Shown piece by piece: positions 10,403 to 19,022 of a stretch of DNA of 64,000 bases. Numbering within the stretch: the first letter of the stretch is position 1; each line of letters starts with the position of its first letter. Made by a program: the position numbers and the translations under genes. Under the pieces are notes generated by a model. It saw only the letters and a list, made by a program, of their open reading frames with translations, searched no databases and was not told the DNA's origin. Source of the stretch: Gemmataceae bacterium (GTDB lineage: Bacteria > Planctomycetota > Planctomycetia > Gemmatales > Gemmataceae); contig JALHPZ010000009.1 of the NCBI GenBank assembly GCA_022842245.1, positions 1 to 64,000 on the forward strand, read 5' to 3'.

Positions 10403-11302
10403 ATGCTTCGATACCTGTTCGCCGCCGTCGCGTTGCTGGCCAGCCTGTCACCCGCCTCGGCTCAAGACGCTCAATCGCTCGCCGGCCGGCGCGTCGTCTT
10501 CCTCGGCGACAGCATCACGCAGGCCGGCGGGTACATCGGGTATCTCACTCATCACCTGGAAACGAAGTACCCCAAACTCGATTTCGATTTCCTCGGCCTC
10601 GGCCTCGCCAGCGAAACGCTCTCCGGGCTGAGCGAAGACGGCCACGCCGGCGGCAAGTTCCCCCGCCCGTGCCTCTTCGAACGACTCGATCGAGTATTGG
10701 AGAAGGCGAAACCCGAAATCGTCGTGGCTTGCTACGGCATGAACGACGGCATCTATCTGCCGCTGGACAAGGAACGCTTCGGCAAGTTCCAGTCCGGCGT
10801 CGAAAAGCTCATCAAGCAATGCCAGGCGGCCGGCGCCAAGCGCATCGTGCTCGTGACGCCGCCGATCTACGACTTCGCGGCGAAGCCGGGCGAGTTCAAC
10901 TACGACACGGTCCTCGCCGAGTACGCGAAGTGGGAGCGAACCCTGAAGGTGCCCGGCGTCGAGGTGATCGACCTCCACACGCCGATGCGCGTCGCGCGCG
11001 ACGCGAGAAAGGAGCCGTTCTCAAAGGATAAAGTGCATCCCGGCGACGAGGGGCAGTTCTTCATCGCCGGCGTGATCCTGAAGGCGTTCGGGGAAACGCT
11101 GTCGGCCGATTCCCTGAAAGCGGTGCGCGAAGCCCCGATTTTCAAACTCGTGGAGGAGAATCGCCGGCTACGCTCGACGGCGTGGATGAAGCACATCGGC
11201 TACACGCGCGAGGCGACGTTCCCGCCGCAACCGCTGGGAACCACCGAGGCGGACGCCGCGAAGATCCAAGCGAAGATCGATGCGTTGCGTCGGGCGAAGT
11301 AG
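10403..11302 (+). CDS. Secreted SGNH/GDSL-type hydrolase
   Basis: The 299-aa protein carries a signal peptide ending near SPASA (residue 20), then block I VVFLGDSITQ with nucleophile Ser37. A block III-like YGMND follows, and a C-terminal DKVHPGDEGQ supplies the catalytic Asp-His pair. The family deacetylates or de-esterifies glycans and lipids. It is divergent from the sulfatase (137 bp apart) and may belong to the same degradative functions. I chose the ATG at 10403 because it opens the signal peptide; an upstream in-frame start only adds a polar stretch. Confidence 0.85.
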   Translation: MLRYLFAAVALLASLSPASAQDAQSLAGRRVVFLGDSITQAGGYIGYLTHHLETKYPKLDFDFLGLGLASETLSGLSEDGHAGGKFPRPCLFERLDRVLEKAKPEIVVACYGMNDGIYLPLDKERFGKFQSGVEKLIKQCQAAGAKRIVLVTPPIYDFAAKPGEFNYDTVLAEYAKWERTLKVPGVEVIDLHTPMRVARDARKEPFSKDKVHPGDEGQFFIAGVILKAFGETLSADSLKAVREAPIFKLVEENRRLRSTAWMKHIGYTREATFPPQPLGTTEADAAKIQAKIDALRRAK

Positions 11303-11485
11303 AGGCCGGCGTGCTGAATCGCGTTTATCCTTGGCCAGAGACATTTCACTCCCATCTTGAATCGAATGACTCGGCAACCGCCGCAATGCAGGAGTTGTGC
11401 GCGTCGAGCTTGCTATTGCGTTCGTTCGTCCGTTCCCGGATGCTCGGGCCACGGATGAACGGCAAATCTCGGATCGGGAGCGCCG

Positions 11486-12826
11486 ATGGCTTGGCGACTT
11501 ATTCTGCTCACGGTGGCGTTCGACGGCAATCAGACGTTCCGCGAGGCGGCACTACTCAACCTCGCGAATACACGCGCGGAGGCCGGGAAAATCGCCGATG
11601 CCGACAAGTTTCTGCTGGAAGCGACGCAATATCACTTCTCCCGAATTCGCGACGAGGAACTTTGCGAACGATTCGCCAAGTTAATCACCCCTAAGTGGCG
11701 TGATGGTAATCGTCACGTGATTGCCGGTCCCTCCAGTGCCGAGGGACACTTGCGCGAGATGCTTCGGCGCGGCGGGCCGGTCATCGAGAAGGCGCTCCAA
11801 AGCCACGTCGATCGACAAGTGAAGATCATGCGTTCGCAGGAGCCGGAACGCGGGCGGCAACCCTACAACCTCGAAATGCTCACGACCCTGCGGCGCATCC
11901 AGAAACGCCCCGACCCGATTCGCGTCGAGATCAGGGGCGAGTACGAACTGGAATCGATCTTCCCTAACGTGCCGAACTTCGCCGTCGCACTCGCGAACCG
12001 GGATGGCGATGCGCTCCCCGTCGCGTACAGGAAAGGCGGTGACTATCGGACCGGCCGCCTCGAGCGTTGGCGATTCGCCGTCGAAACCACGAAGGGAGAG
12101 GCCTCGCTCGCCGAGTTCGGAGAGCTATTCCAGTTCGGGGGCGGGCTATTGAGTTACTCGTTCCTCAATCCGGATGAGAAATGGAATGCAAGCTTGACGG
12201 CGCGCGATTACGTCGACTTGACTCCGGGGGATTACACGATCCGGATCCAGTACCACGATTCCGACACGATCGCCGATAACACTTGGCTCGGCGGGCGCAT
12301 CGTCTGTCAGTCGGCTCCGATCCGGCTCCACGTTCAGCCGCGTGTCGTCGACGTAAGCAAGAAGGACCGCCAGACCGTCGCGGGACTGATTGACAAGCTG
12401 GAAACGAAAGGAAATGTCAAGGTCTTGGCGGGTGCCTACGGCAAGGGCAGCCACGACTTCATCCCGCCCGATACGCCGGCCGGTAAGCTATTGGCGTCGG
12501 GCTGGAAGGCCGTGCCGCAACTGATCGACGCGGCGACGAGCAAGGAAACGCCACCGGTCCGCCGCGCCTGGATCTTGGGCATCCTCTATTCGATCACGTC
12601 GCGCAATACACCATGCTGGAAAAGCGGTGTGTTACCCGATCATCTTGTCCGCAATGCGGGATGGGCGATCTGGTACGGGACCGGCGAAGAACTCACGAGC
12701 GGCGGTATCGGATTCGCAAGCACTTCGTCCGTCTCCAACACGAAGATCGTACCGGAGACGCAACTCGAATTCGCGCGCCGCTGGGAATCGTTCCGCAAGC
12801 ACCTCGTCGTTCGCGATGTCGAGTGA
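11486..12826 (+). CDS. Hypothetical protein, 446 aa, TPR-like N-terminus
   Basis: I do not recognise the family. The first 75 residues look like one or two TPR helices (FREAALLNLANTRAEAGK). The middle is beta-rich with DLTPGDYTIRIQYHDSD, reminiscent of an Ig-like carbohydrate- or ligand-binding sandwich, and the C-terminal part is alpha-helical. No signal peptide is present, although the first 12 residues are hydrophobic. A stop codon lies in frame at 11456, only 30 bp upstream of the ATG, so an N-terminal truncation is possible. GGGAG at 11475 is a plausible ribosome-binding site. Confidence 0.6.
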   Translation: MAWRLILLTVAFDGNQTFREAALLNLANTRAEAGKIADADKFLLEATQYHFSRIRDEELCERFAKLITPKWRDGNRHVIAGPSSAEGHLREMLRRGGPVIEKALQSHVDRQVKIMRSQEPERGRQPYNLEMLTTLRRIQKRPDPIRVEIRGEYELESIFPNVPNFAVALANRDGDALPVAYRKGGDYRTGRLERWRFAVETTKGEASLAEFGELFQFGGGLLSYSFLNPDEKWNASLTARDYVDLTPGDYTIRIQYHDSDTIADNTWLGGRIVCQSAPIRLHVQPRVVDVSKKDRQTVAGLIDKLETKGNVKVLAGAYGKGSHDFIPPDTPAGKLLASGWKAVPQLIDAATSKETPPVRRAWILGILYSITSRNTPCWKSGVLPDHLVRNAGWAIWYGTGEELTSGGIGFASTSSVSNTKIVPETQLEFARRWESFRKHLVVRDVE

Positions 12827-12900
12827 AGGCTCTGCACCGGTTCCGGCCGCCGGGAATCGACGCAAGTCGAAATCGGGACAAAGTGGGTCCGGAAAATGTG

Positions 12901-12942
12901 AGTGGGTCCGCCGGGGGGTGGCGCGGGGGCGGCGGACCCACT
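12901..12942. other. Strong GC hairpin in the gap between two unknown genes
   Basis: A perfect 12-bp inverted repeat (agtgggtccgcc / ggcggacccact) flanks an 18-nt G-rich loop. It lies between the stop of the 446-aa gene and the convergent membrane protein. There is no T-tract, so it would be a Rho-type pause or a bidirectional stem rather than a classical terminator. The left arm's sequence (gtgggtccg) also occurs once just upstream at 12886. Confidence 0.5.
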
Positions 12943-12989
12943 CCGGGCGGAGTTCGGCGGTACAGATCCCCCGACGAGCGAAGATTCCG

Positions 12990-13676
12990 TCACCGGTCCC
13001 GGATCGCCCAGAGAATCCAGATCGTCAGGCCGAAGAGGAGCCTTAGCCCCATCTGCACCGAGACCCACCACATGGCCCAACTGACGGTCTGGCCGAGCTG
13101 CTGCATTCCTTTCTGAACTCCTTCCTCGACTTGCCGGTCGGGGTTGATCCGGCCGAACGTGATCACGCTCACGGCCTTGGCCTTCCATGTGCCCGACCAG
13201 CGTTCGGCCTGGTCGAAGTACTTTTCGGTTTCGGTGCGGTCAAAGCGGCCGACGGCGATCAGGAAGTAGACGTCGACCGCGAGCATCGGCACGAGCGCGA
13301 GAACGAAGGGGATCAGGTGCCAAGTGGGGTGTGGCAATTCGCCGAGCGGCAGGCGTGCCTGCGGCCAGATGATACGAGATGCCACCATCTGCACGATCAT
13401 GAGGATCATCACGAGCACGATCGGGCGGATTGTGGCCCAGTTGACGACGGCCTTGCGGTGCGCGGCCATGCGTTCGACGAGTTTGGGCCAGCGGCCGCGG
13501 ACGGCGATCAGGATCGCGAAAGTGTCGAGGTAAACGGACCATCGCCGCATCAAGCCGAGTACGAACATCGCGGCGAGGTAGAAGGAATAGAGATTGATCA
13601 GGTTCGCGTTGGCGAGCGTCACCGGTCGGCCTCGAGCGGGCAAATCGAGAAGGAAGGCGCGGTTTGCGACCTTCAC
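12990..13676 (-). CDS. Hypothetical integral membrane protein
   Basis: The 228-aa product has four clear hydrophobic helices (about residues 26-42, 84-104, 119-142 and 199-226), with a charged cytoplasmic-type loop containing DRTETEKYFDQAERWSG between the third and fourth. I do not recognise the family. The frame begins with GTG, preceded by no strong ribosome-binding site, so a start further in is possible. It converges on the 446-aa gene and is separated by about 300 bp from the divergent gene at 13981. Confidence 0.6.
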   Translation of the reverse strand: MKVANRAFLLDLPARGRPVTLANANLINLYSFYLAAMFVLGLMRRWSVYLDTFAILIAVRGRWPKLVERMAAHRKAVVNWATIRPIVLVMILMIVQMVASRIIWPQARLPLGELPHPTWHLIPFVLALVPMLAVDVYFLIAVGRFDRTETEKYFDQAERWSGTWKAKAVSVITFGRINPDRQVEEGVQKGMQQLGQTVSWAMWWVSVQMGLRLLFGLTIWILWAIRDR

Positions 13677-13980
13677 GGAGTTCGTGACAGATACATCGAC
13701 GGTTCGGTTACTGCGGGAATTGAGAATTGCGTTCCGTTGAAATTTTTACAAGTTCCATTGCTTTACCCCCGTGTGAATCTTTAACGTAAATGAGCGGTAT
13801 CCGCAACGGTGTGTGAACACCGACGACGTCAGGCGCGAATTCTCGTTGACACGAAATTCCGAGCGGTTAGTTTAAAGTTACCGTTCATCCCCGAGGATTC
13901 GCACCGGCCGCCGAAACGGAACTCGACGCGCCAGCCTGGCATTCCCAGCCACCCCAATCCGGCTGAAGGATGCAATTGCG
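13677..13980. other. Intergenic region, divergent, with one good promoter
   Basis: These 304 bp are clearly more AT-rich than the neighbouring genes. They hold a small hairpin (ggtgt/acacc, 13808-13821) and the promoter listed separately. I see no additional gene in them. Confidence 0.6.
13846..13873 (+). promoter_or_regulatory. Sigma-70 promoter for the lpxB gene run
   Basis: TTGACA at 13846-13851 and TAGTTT at 13868-13873 are separated by 16 bp. It lies 108 bp before the first gene of a same-strand run (13981 to 18974). The -10 flank TTAGTTTAAAGT recurs, with one change, upstream of the gene at 54285. Confidence 0.6.
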
Positions 13981-14358
13981 ATGACCACTGTGAATACGAC
14001 TGTCCCGAACGCGTCCGAGAATTCGGCGGAGCCGGGTTTTCCGAACGATCGCCGCAAGCGGAACATTCCGGTCGCGACGGATCGGCGGCGCGCTAACAAC
14101 GCGGCGGAGAAGCGCCGCACGAGCGAACGTCGTCGGCTTATCGATCCGACGACGTGCGAGCGAGACTACAACGACGAAGAGACGATCTTCATGAAGGCGA
14201 TGGACCGCTACAAGCGGGACAATCGCCGGCCGTTCCCGACGTGGAGCGAAGTGCTGGAAGTGCTTCGCGCCCTCGGCTACCGGAAGGTTGCCGAACCGAC
14301 CGAAATGCCCGGCGAGAAGCGGGCGGAACAACTGGCCGCCGCCAAGGCGATGGCCTGA
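13981..14358 (+). CDS. Planctomycete-type conserved hypothetical protein, 125 aa
   Basis: A disordered, Arg-rich N-terminal half (residues 20-60) is followed by a compact helical domain with [11 protein letters not shown] and [21 protein letters not shown]. From memory, this [13 protein letters not shown] signature is widespread in planctomycetes and has no assigned function. The basic N-terminus suggests nucleic-acid binding, but that is inference. The gene heads a same-strand run with lpxB 42 bp downstream, under the promoter at 13846. Confidence 0.7.
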   Translation: MTTVNTTVPNASENSAEPGFPNDRRKRNIPVATDRRRANNAAEKRRTSERRRLIDPTTCERDYNDEETIFMKAMDRYKRDNRRPFPTWSEVLEVLRALGYRKVAEPTEMPGEKRAEQLAAAKAMA

Positions 14359-14400
14359 TTCGCACTCGTATCATTCGATTTTTCCCGGCACGGATGCCCC

Positions 14401-15564
14401 ATGACGATCTTCGTTTCGGCCGGAGAACCCAGCGGCGACCTGCACGGCGCGAACTTCGCCCGTGCGGTTCGTGCGCTTCAGCCCCAAGCCCGAATCGCGG
14501 GCTTCGGAGGCGACAGGATGTCCGCCGCGGGCGTCGACCTACTTTTTCCACTCACGCGGCTCTCGGTCATGTGGCTGAGCCGTTCGATCGTTAACCTTCC
14601 CAAGTTCTTTGAACTCGCCGATCAGGCGGAACGGGTCTTTCGTTCCGGCCAGATCGATGCGGTCGTGTTGATCGACTTCCCCGGCTTTCACTGGCATCTG
14701 GCGAAGCGCGCGAAGGCCGCCGGAGTACCCGTCTATTACTTCGTGCCACCCCAACTCTGGGCCTGGGGCGGTTGGCGCACCCGCAAGATGCGCAAGAACT
14801 TCGACACGATCCTCACCGCACTGCCATTCGAGGATGTCTGGTTCCGACGGAAGGGGTTGAAGACTCGCTATGTGGGCCATCCGTATTTCGACGAACTCGC
14901 CGCCCAGCGGCCCGATTCCGAGTTTGTGACCAACGCCCGTGCCGCGGGACCGGTTGTCGCGTTGCTGCCCGGTTCGCGCAATCAGGAAGTCGCGTCGAAT
15001 GTGCCGCTCATGTTGGCGACGGCGGCCAAGATCCTTGCAAGCCGGCCGGATGCGCGGTTTCTCGTCGCGTCTTTCAACGAACGCCAGCGCGACGCGGCTA
15101 AGGCTCTCACGGTGAACAACGAATTGCCGATCGAGTTCCACGTCGGCCGCACTCCGGAGATCATCGCCGCCGCTGACGTCTGCCTCGCCGTGTCCGGTTC
15201 GGTCGGATTGGAACTCATGTATCGTGGCGTGCCCAGTGCGATCGTCTATCGCTATTCGCGGTTCGCACGATTCGTCGCCCGTCGCTTGATGACCTGCAAG
15301 TATATCAGTCTGGTCAACTTGCTCGCGGACGAAGAACTGTTCCCGGAATTCCTGACCGACGGCGATTGTTCGAGCGCCATGGCGGATCGTCTGTTGGGCT
15401 GGTTGAACGATCCGGTAGCGCACGCCGAGGCAAAGTCGAAACTGCTCGCGCTGCGCGACCGTGTCGCGGTACCCGGCGCGAGCGGCCGTGCGGCGGAGTT
15501 CGTTCTCGGGCGGATTGCCGAATCGGGTTCGTCGGCGTCCGCGTCGGTCCGTAAGATCGCTTGA
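14401..15564 (+). CDS. lpxB: Lipid-A-disaccharide synthase
   Basis: LpxB (GT19) condenses UDP-2,3-diacylglucosamine with lipid X to give the lipid A disaccharide at the inner membrane. The 387-aa protein has the conserved start SAGEPSGDLHG, then DFPGFH, YYFVPPQLWAWG, GHPYFDE and LLPGSRNQEV, and the C-terminal SGSVGLELMYRGVP motif that binds UDP-sugar. Length is typical. It is evidence that this organism makes an LPS-type outer membrane. The DtxR-family gene follows after 25 bp. Confidence 0.93.
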   Translation: MTIFVSAGEPSGDLHGANFARAVRALQPQARIAGFGGDRMSAAGVDLLFPLTRLSVMWLSRSIVNLPKFFELADQAERVFRSGQIDAVVLIDFPGFHWHLAKRAKAAGVPVYYFVPPQLWAWGGWRTRKMRKNFDTILTALPFEDVWFRRKGLKTRYVGHPYFDELAAQRPDSEFVTNARAAGPVVALLPGSRNQEVASNVPLMLATAAKILASRPDARFLVASFNERQRDAAKALTVNNELPIEFHVGRTPEIIAAADVCLAVSGSVGLELMYRGVPSAIVYRYSRFARFVARRLMTCKYISLVNLLADEELFPEFLTDGDCSSAMADRLLGWLNDPVAHAEAKSKLLALRDRVAVPGASGRAAEFVLGRIAESGSSASASVRKIA

Positions 15565-15589
15565 AATCCACTCCGGCGCGAGGATGCCG

Positions 15590-16282
15590 ATGCCCGCACG
15601 GCTCTCCGAAGCGGTCCAGGACTATTTGAAAGCCATTCATAGCTTGGGCGGGGCGGACCACCTGGTGACTCCGGCCGAGATCGCCGGCGTGATGGCCGTG
15701 AAGGCTCCTTCCGTCACCGCGATGCTCAAGCGGCTCGCCGAAGCCAAATGGATCGAGTACACCCCCGGCGACGGGGCGAAACTCACCCCTAGCGGAGTTA
15801 CCGAGGCCCGACAAGTCGTTCGGCGTCACCGATTGATCGAACTCTTCCTAACGCAAGTGCTCGGACTGGACTGGAGCGAAGTCGACGCCGAAGCCGAGGC
15901 GTTGGAGCACGCGATCTCACCGCGTCTGGAACAGGCCATCGCCGATTATCTCGGTCAACCGCTTGAAGACCCCCACGGGCATCCGATCCCGACCTCGGAC
16001 GGCGAATTGCACCGCCGGACGCTGCATCGCCTGAACGAATTTCAAGGCGGAGATTCGGTGATCGTTCGTGAAGCCCAAGACGACAATTCCGACCGGTTAC
16101 GCCACTGGCAGAATCTCGGTCTGAAACCGGGTGCGATCGTCCGCATCCTGAGTTATCAGCCTTTGGATGATGTGTTCGAGTTAACCGTAGGAGGTCGTGT
16201 GTTGCGATTGGGTAGCGAAGGGTTGGTCGGTTTGCGCGGCGAACGAATCGAAGAGGTCTCAACCCGTTCCCGTCCTGACTGA
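15590..16282 (+). CDS. DtxR/MntR-family metal-dependent transcriptional regulator
   Basis: The 230-aa protein contains an N-terminal winged helix (residues about 1-60, with LSEAVQDYLKAIHSL and the recognition-helix region APSVTAMLKRLAE). A dimerisation and metal-binding domain follows, with HRLIELFL and ALEHAIS, and then a C-terminal FeoA/SH3-like domain (GAIVRILSYQPLDDVFEL). The family represses iron or manganese transport genes when the metal is bound. I chose the ATG at 15590 because GAGG is correctly spaced from it; the ATG at 15584, two codons earlier, is too near. Confidence 0.88.
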   Translation: MPARLSEAVQDYLKAIHSLGGADHLVTPAEIAGVMAVKAPSVTAMLKRLAEAKWIEYTPGDGAKLTPSGVTEARQVVRRHRLIELFLTQVLGLDWSEVDAEAEALEHAISPRLEQAIADYLGQPLEDPHGHPIPTSDGELHRRTLHRLNEFQGGDSVIVREAQDDNSDRLRHWQNLGLKPGAIVRILSYQPLDDVFELTVGGRVLRLGSEGLVGLRGERIEEVSTRSRPD

Positions 16283-16477
16283 TACCGGCGTCCGAATCCC
16301 CATCATCGGAAAACTCGACGACGTTTCACGAGATTTCCCGGACTGCCGTTTGCCCCCGTTCCGCTCATGAATTAGTCTTCCCGCACGTGGCGAGCCACTC
16401 CGGCCGATCGACCGGTCCCGTGCGACTGATCGCGGCCATTCATTCTCTCCCGCCACGGTATTGGGGCTGCGACCGGC

Positions 16478-16633
16478 ATGTTCCAGATGTTTGTCGGGTA
16501 CGCTTGTGTCCTTTCGGTGGCCGTGCTGTACTATGCATGGCGGGACGGCTATGCGGCCCGGACCCAGCGTCGTGCAAATGTCAACGAGCGGGTCGCATAC
16601 CTGCTCTGGGTCGCCGCGCAACGCGCCGGTTGA
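16478..16633 (+). CDS. 51-aa single-pass membrane protein
   Basis: The product starts [21 protein letters not shown], one transmembrane helix, followed by the basic cytoplasmic segment [23 protein letters not shown] and ending in AAQRAG. Codon use fits real coding sequence, and the frame stops 93 bp before hisF on the same strand. Nothing is known to me about its role. No strong ribosome-binding site is visible, so the start carries some doubt. Confidence 0.5.
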   Translation: MFQMFVGYACVLSVAVLYYAWRDGYAARTQRRANVNERVAYLLWVAAQRAG

Positions 16634-16726
16634 CCGTTGTTTTTCGCTCCGCCCACTTCCATTTTTCTGGCCGTTCGTACCTGTTGCTCCTTAGGATTCA
16701 CCGGGGCGCATTCCCGCCGGTGATCC

Positions 16727-17509
16727 ATGCTTGCCAAACGCATTATTCCGTGTCTGGATGTGAAGGACGGCCGTGTTGTAAAGGGCGTCCACTTCGAAGG
16801 CCTGCGCGACGCGGGGAACCCGGTGGAGGTCGCGCGCCGGTATGAAGCCCAAGGCGCGGATGAACTCGTGTTCTTGGACATTTCCGCGAGCCACGAAGGT
16901 CGGTCGATCCTTCTCGACATGGTGCGGCAAGTTGCCGAGCAGATTTTCATGCCGTTCACTGTAGGCGGCGGCATTCGCACGTTGGAAGACGCGACGCAGT
17001 TGATCCAAGCGGGCGCGGAAAAGGTCAGTATCAACTCGGCTGCGGTCCGGAATCCGGCTCTCGTCGCGGAGGTTTCCCGGAAGTTTGGTCGTTGCGCTAC
17101 GGTCGTCAACATCGACCCGAAACGGGTTCGGCGGAATGGCGAGGAGTTTTGGGAAGTCCACATCAACGGCGGTCGCGTGCCGACCGGCTTGGAGGCCGTT
17201 GCCTGGGCGCGAGAGGTGGAACGGCTCGGCGCCGGCGAAATCGTACTCACATCAATGGACGCCGACGGTACGAAGAACGGCTACGACTTGCCCATGCTGC
17301 GAGCGGTGAGTGCGGCGGTGGGTATTCCGGTCGTCGCCAGCGGCGGAGCCGGTTGCCCGGAACACCTGCGCGAGGCGTTCGAGGCCGGTGCCGATGCCGC
17401 CCTCGCCGCCAGCATCTTCCACTACGACGAGTATTCCATCCCGACGACGAAGGCCTATTTGGTTAGTCGGGGGATTCCGGTAAGATTGGTTCCATCATTC
17501 AGTTCGTAG
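16727..17509 (+). CDS. hisF: Imidazole glycerol phosphate synthase, cyclase subunit
   Basis: HisF closes the imidazole ring from PRFAR and ammonia delivered by HisH, giving IGP for histidine and AICAR for purines. The 260-aa TIM barrel shows the N-terminal [15 protein letters not shown] with catalytic Asp11, the phosphate-binding VGGGIR, the paired [12 protein letters not shown], and the late [13 protein letters not shown] and ASGGAG motifs. HisH is not in the window. The PilT-like gene starts 22 bp downstream. Confidence 0.95.
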   Translation: MLAKRIIPCLDVKDGRVVKGVHFEGLRDAGNPVEVARRYEAQGADELVFLDISASHEGRSILLDMVRQVAEQIFMPFTVGGGIRTLEDATQLIQAGAEKVSINSAAVRNPALVAEVSRKFGRCATVVNIDPKRVRRNGEEFWEVHINGGRVPTGLEAVAWAREVERLGAGEIVLTSMDADGTKNGYDLPMLRAVSAAVGIPVVASGGAGCPEHLREAFEAGADAALAASIFHYDEYSIPTTKAYLVSRGIPVRLVPSFSS

Positions 17510-17531
17510 CGATCATCCCGAGGTGGCCCTG

Positions 17532-18974
17532 ATGTCCGACCAGAAGCCCCGTCCCGCGCAAGCCCTACCGGCGAAGCCGGTGGTCCGTCCGCCGCTACCG
17601 GATTCCATGCGGCCGGCTGGGAGCGTGCCGCCGGCGGCACCCGCCGCAGCGGCGCCGATCCCTGTGCCAGTCACCGTCGTACAGGCACCCGCGGCTCCTG
17701 CTGCTGGAACGGCCGAACCGGAAGTCCCCCGCGCCGACAAACCCGGCGTCATCCCTGAGGGCAAAGGGTACAACAACCCGCTCTTTTCCCTCTCGCCCAA
17801 GCCGGGCGTCAAGGACGGGACCAGCAAGACCGGCCCGTACTACATCAATGAACTCGGCGGGCTGCGTGTCGCCGAAGAAGTACCCGGCGAACCGAAGATC
17901 AACCAGCTTTTCCGCACCGTCATGCTCCATGAGGGTTCCGACCTGCACTTGAAGTCCGGCCTGCCCGGCATGATGCGCCTCCGCAACGTCATCCAGCGGA
18001 TGAACACGCCGCCCATCTCGAACGAGCAGATGTGGAAGCTGTTTCAGGGCATCATGAACGACAAGGCGCACAAGCAGATGGACAACGACGGCGGCGCCGA
18101 CTTCGCCCACGTCGTCGGCGACGATGAATGCCGATTCCGCGTCAACATGATGAAACAACGCGGCAAGCTCGCCATGGTTGCCCGTCGCGTGAACACCAGC
18201 ATTCCGAACTTTGCGAACCTCGGCCTGCCCCCCTCCATCGAAAAGCTCTGCCACTTCGACCAGGGGATGATCATCCTCGCCGGCGTCACCGGCTCCGGGA
18301 AGTCCACCACGATCGCCTCGATGCTCGAGTACATCAACCAGAACGAGGCGCTGCATATCCTCACGATCGAAGACCCCATCGAGTTCGTCTTCACTGACAA
18401 GATGAGCGTGATGAACCAGCGCGAGGTCTACCTCGACGTGGTGGACTGGCACGTGGCGCTCAAGCACGCGGTGCGGGAAGACCCGGACATCATCCTCGTG
18501 GGGGAAATGCGGGACCAGGAGACGTTCGAGGCCGGCGTGCACGCGGCGGAAACCGGGCACGTGGTGTTCGGGACGATTCACGCGTCGACCGCGGCCAGTA
18601 CGGTCAGCCGGATCCTCGACCTGTTCCCGCCAAGCCAGCACCATGCCGTGCGTCAGTCGCTCGCCTTCAACCTCAAGGCGATCGTCGCGCAGAAACTCGT
18701 GCCAGCGCTCAAGAAGTCCCGCGTGCCCACGAACGAAATCATGATCATGAACCCGACCATCCGGGACCTGATCCTGAAGAGCAAGGACGACAAGATCCTG
18801 GACGCGATCCGGATCGGGTTCAACGAAGGGATGGTCGACTTCACCGAGAACCTGCGGCAGCTCGTGGACCGCGGGGATATCGACAAGGCGACGGCGCTCG
18901 AGTTCGCGCCGAACCCGGAGCAACTCAAGATGGCGCTGAAGGGGATCAAGGTCGCCGCGCCAGGGATTCTATAA
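17532..18974 (+). CDS. pilT: PilT-like type IV pilus retraction ATPase
   Basis: The 480-aa protein has a Pro/Ala-rich disordered N-terminus (about residues 1-70) and then the PilT/PilU ATPase. Motifs are GSDLHLKSGLP, the Walker A GVTGSGKST near residue 251, the Asp box, the Walker B-like ILVGEMRD and a His-box region ETGHVVFGTIHA. PilT hexamers drive pilus retraction and twitching. The extended N-terminus and a C-terminus lacking the usual AIRNLI-like segment make PilU or a specialised secretion ATPase possible. The ATG at 17532 is preceded by GAGGTGG. Confidence 0.85.
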   Translation: MSDQKPRPAQALPAKPVVRPPLPDSMRPAGSVPPAAPAAAAPIPVPVTVVQAPAAPAAGTAEPEVPRADKPGVIPEGKGYNNPLFSLSPKPGVKDGTSKTGPYYINELGGLRVAEEVPGEPKINQLFRTVMLHEGSDLHLKSGLPGMMRLRNVIQRMNTPPISNEQMWKLFQGIMNDKAHKQMDNDGGADFAHVVGDDECRFRVNMMKQRGKLAMVARRVNTSIPNFANLGLPPSIEKLCHFDQGMIILAGVTGSGKSTTIASMLEYINQNEALHILTIEDPIEFVFTDKMSVMNQREVYLDVVDWHVALKHAVREDPDIILVGEMRDQETFEAGVHAAETGHVVFGTIHASTAASTVSRILDLFPPSQHHAVRQSLAFNLKAIVAQKLVPALKKSRVPTNEIMIMNPTIRDLILKSKDDKILDAIRIGFNEGMVDFTENLRQLVDRGDIDKATALEFAPNPEQLKMALKGIKVAAPGIL

Positions 18975-19022
18975 TCCTTTTTTCGATCCGGAGCGCGCGA
19001 TCGGCATGCTCCGGGCGGTTCG

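Noticed and set aside
11397-11684. GTG-initiated 95-residue frame overlapping the 446-aa gene
   Set aside because: Overlaps the larger frame out of register and has Arg/Ser-rich composition typical of a shadow; it gives no plausible missing N-terminus.
18988-19014. 7-bp stem after the PilT-like gene
   Set aside because: The T-run precedes rather than follows it and the loop is 13 bases, so terminator function is unlikely.
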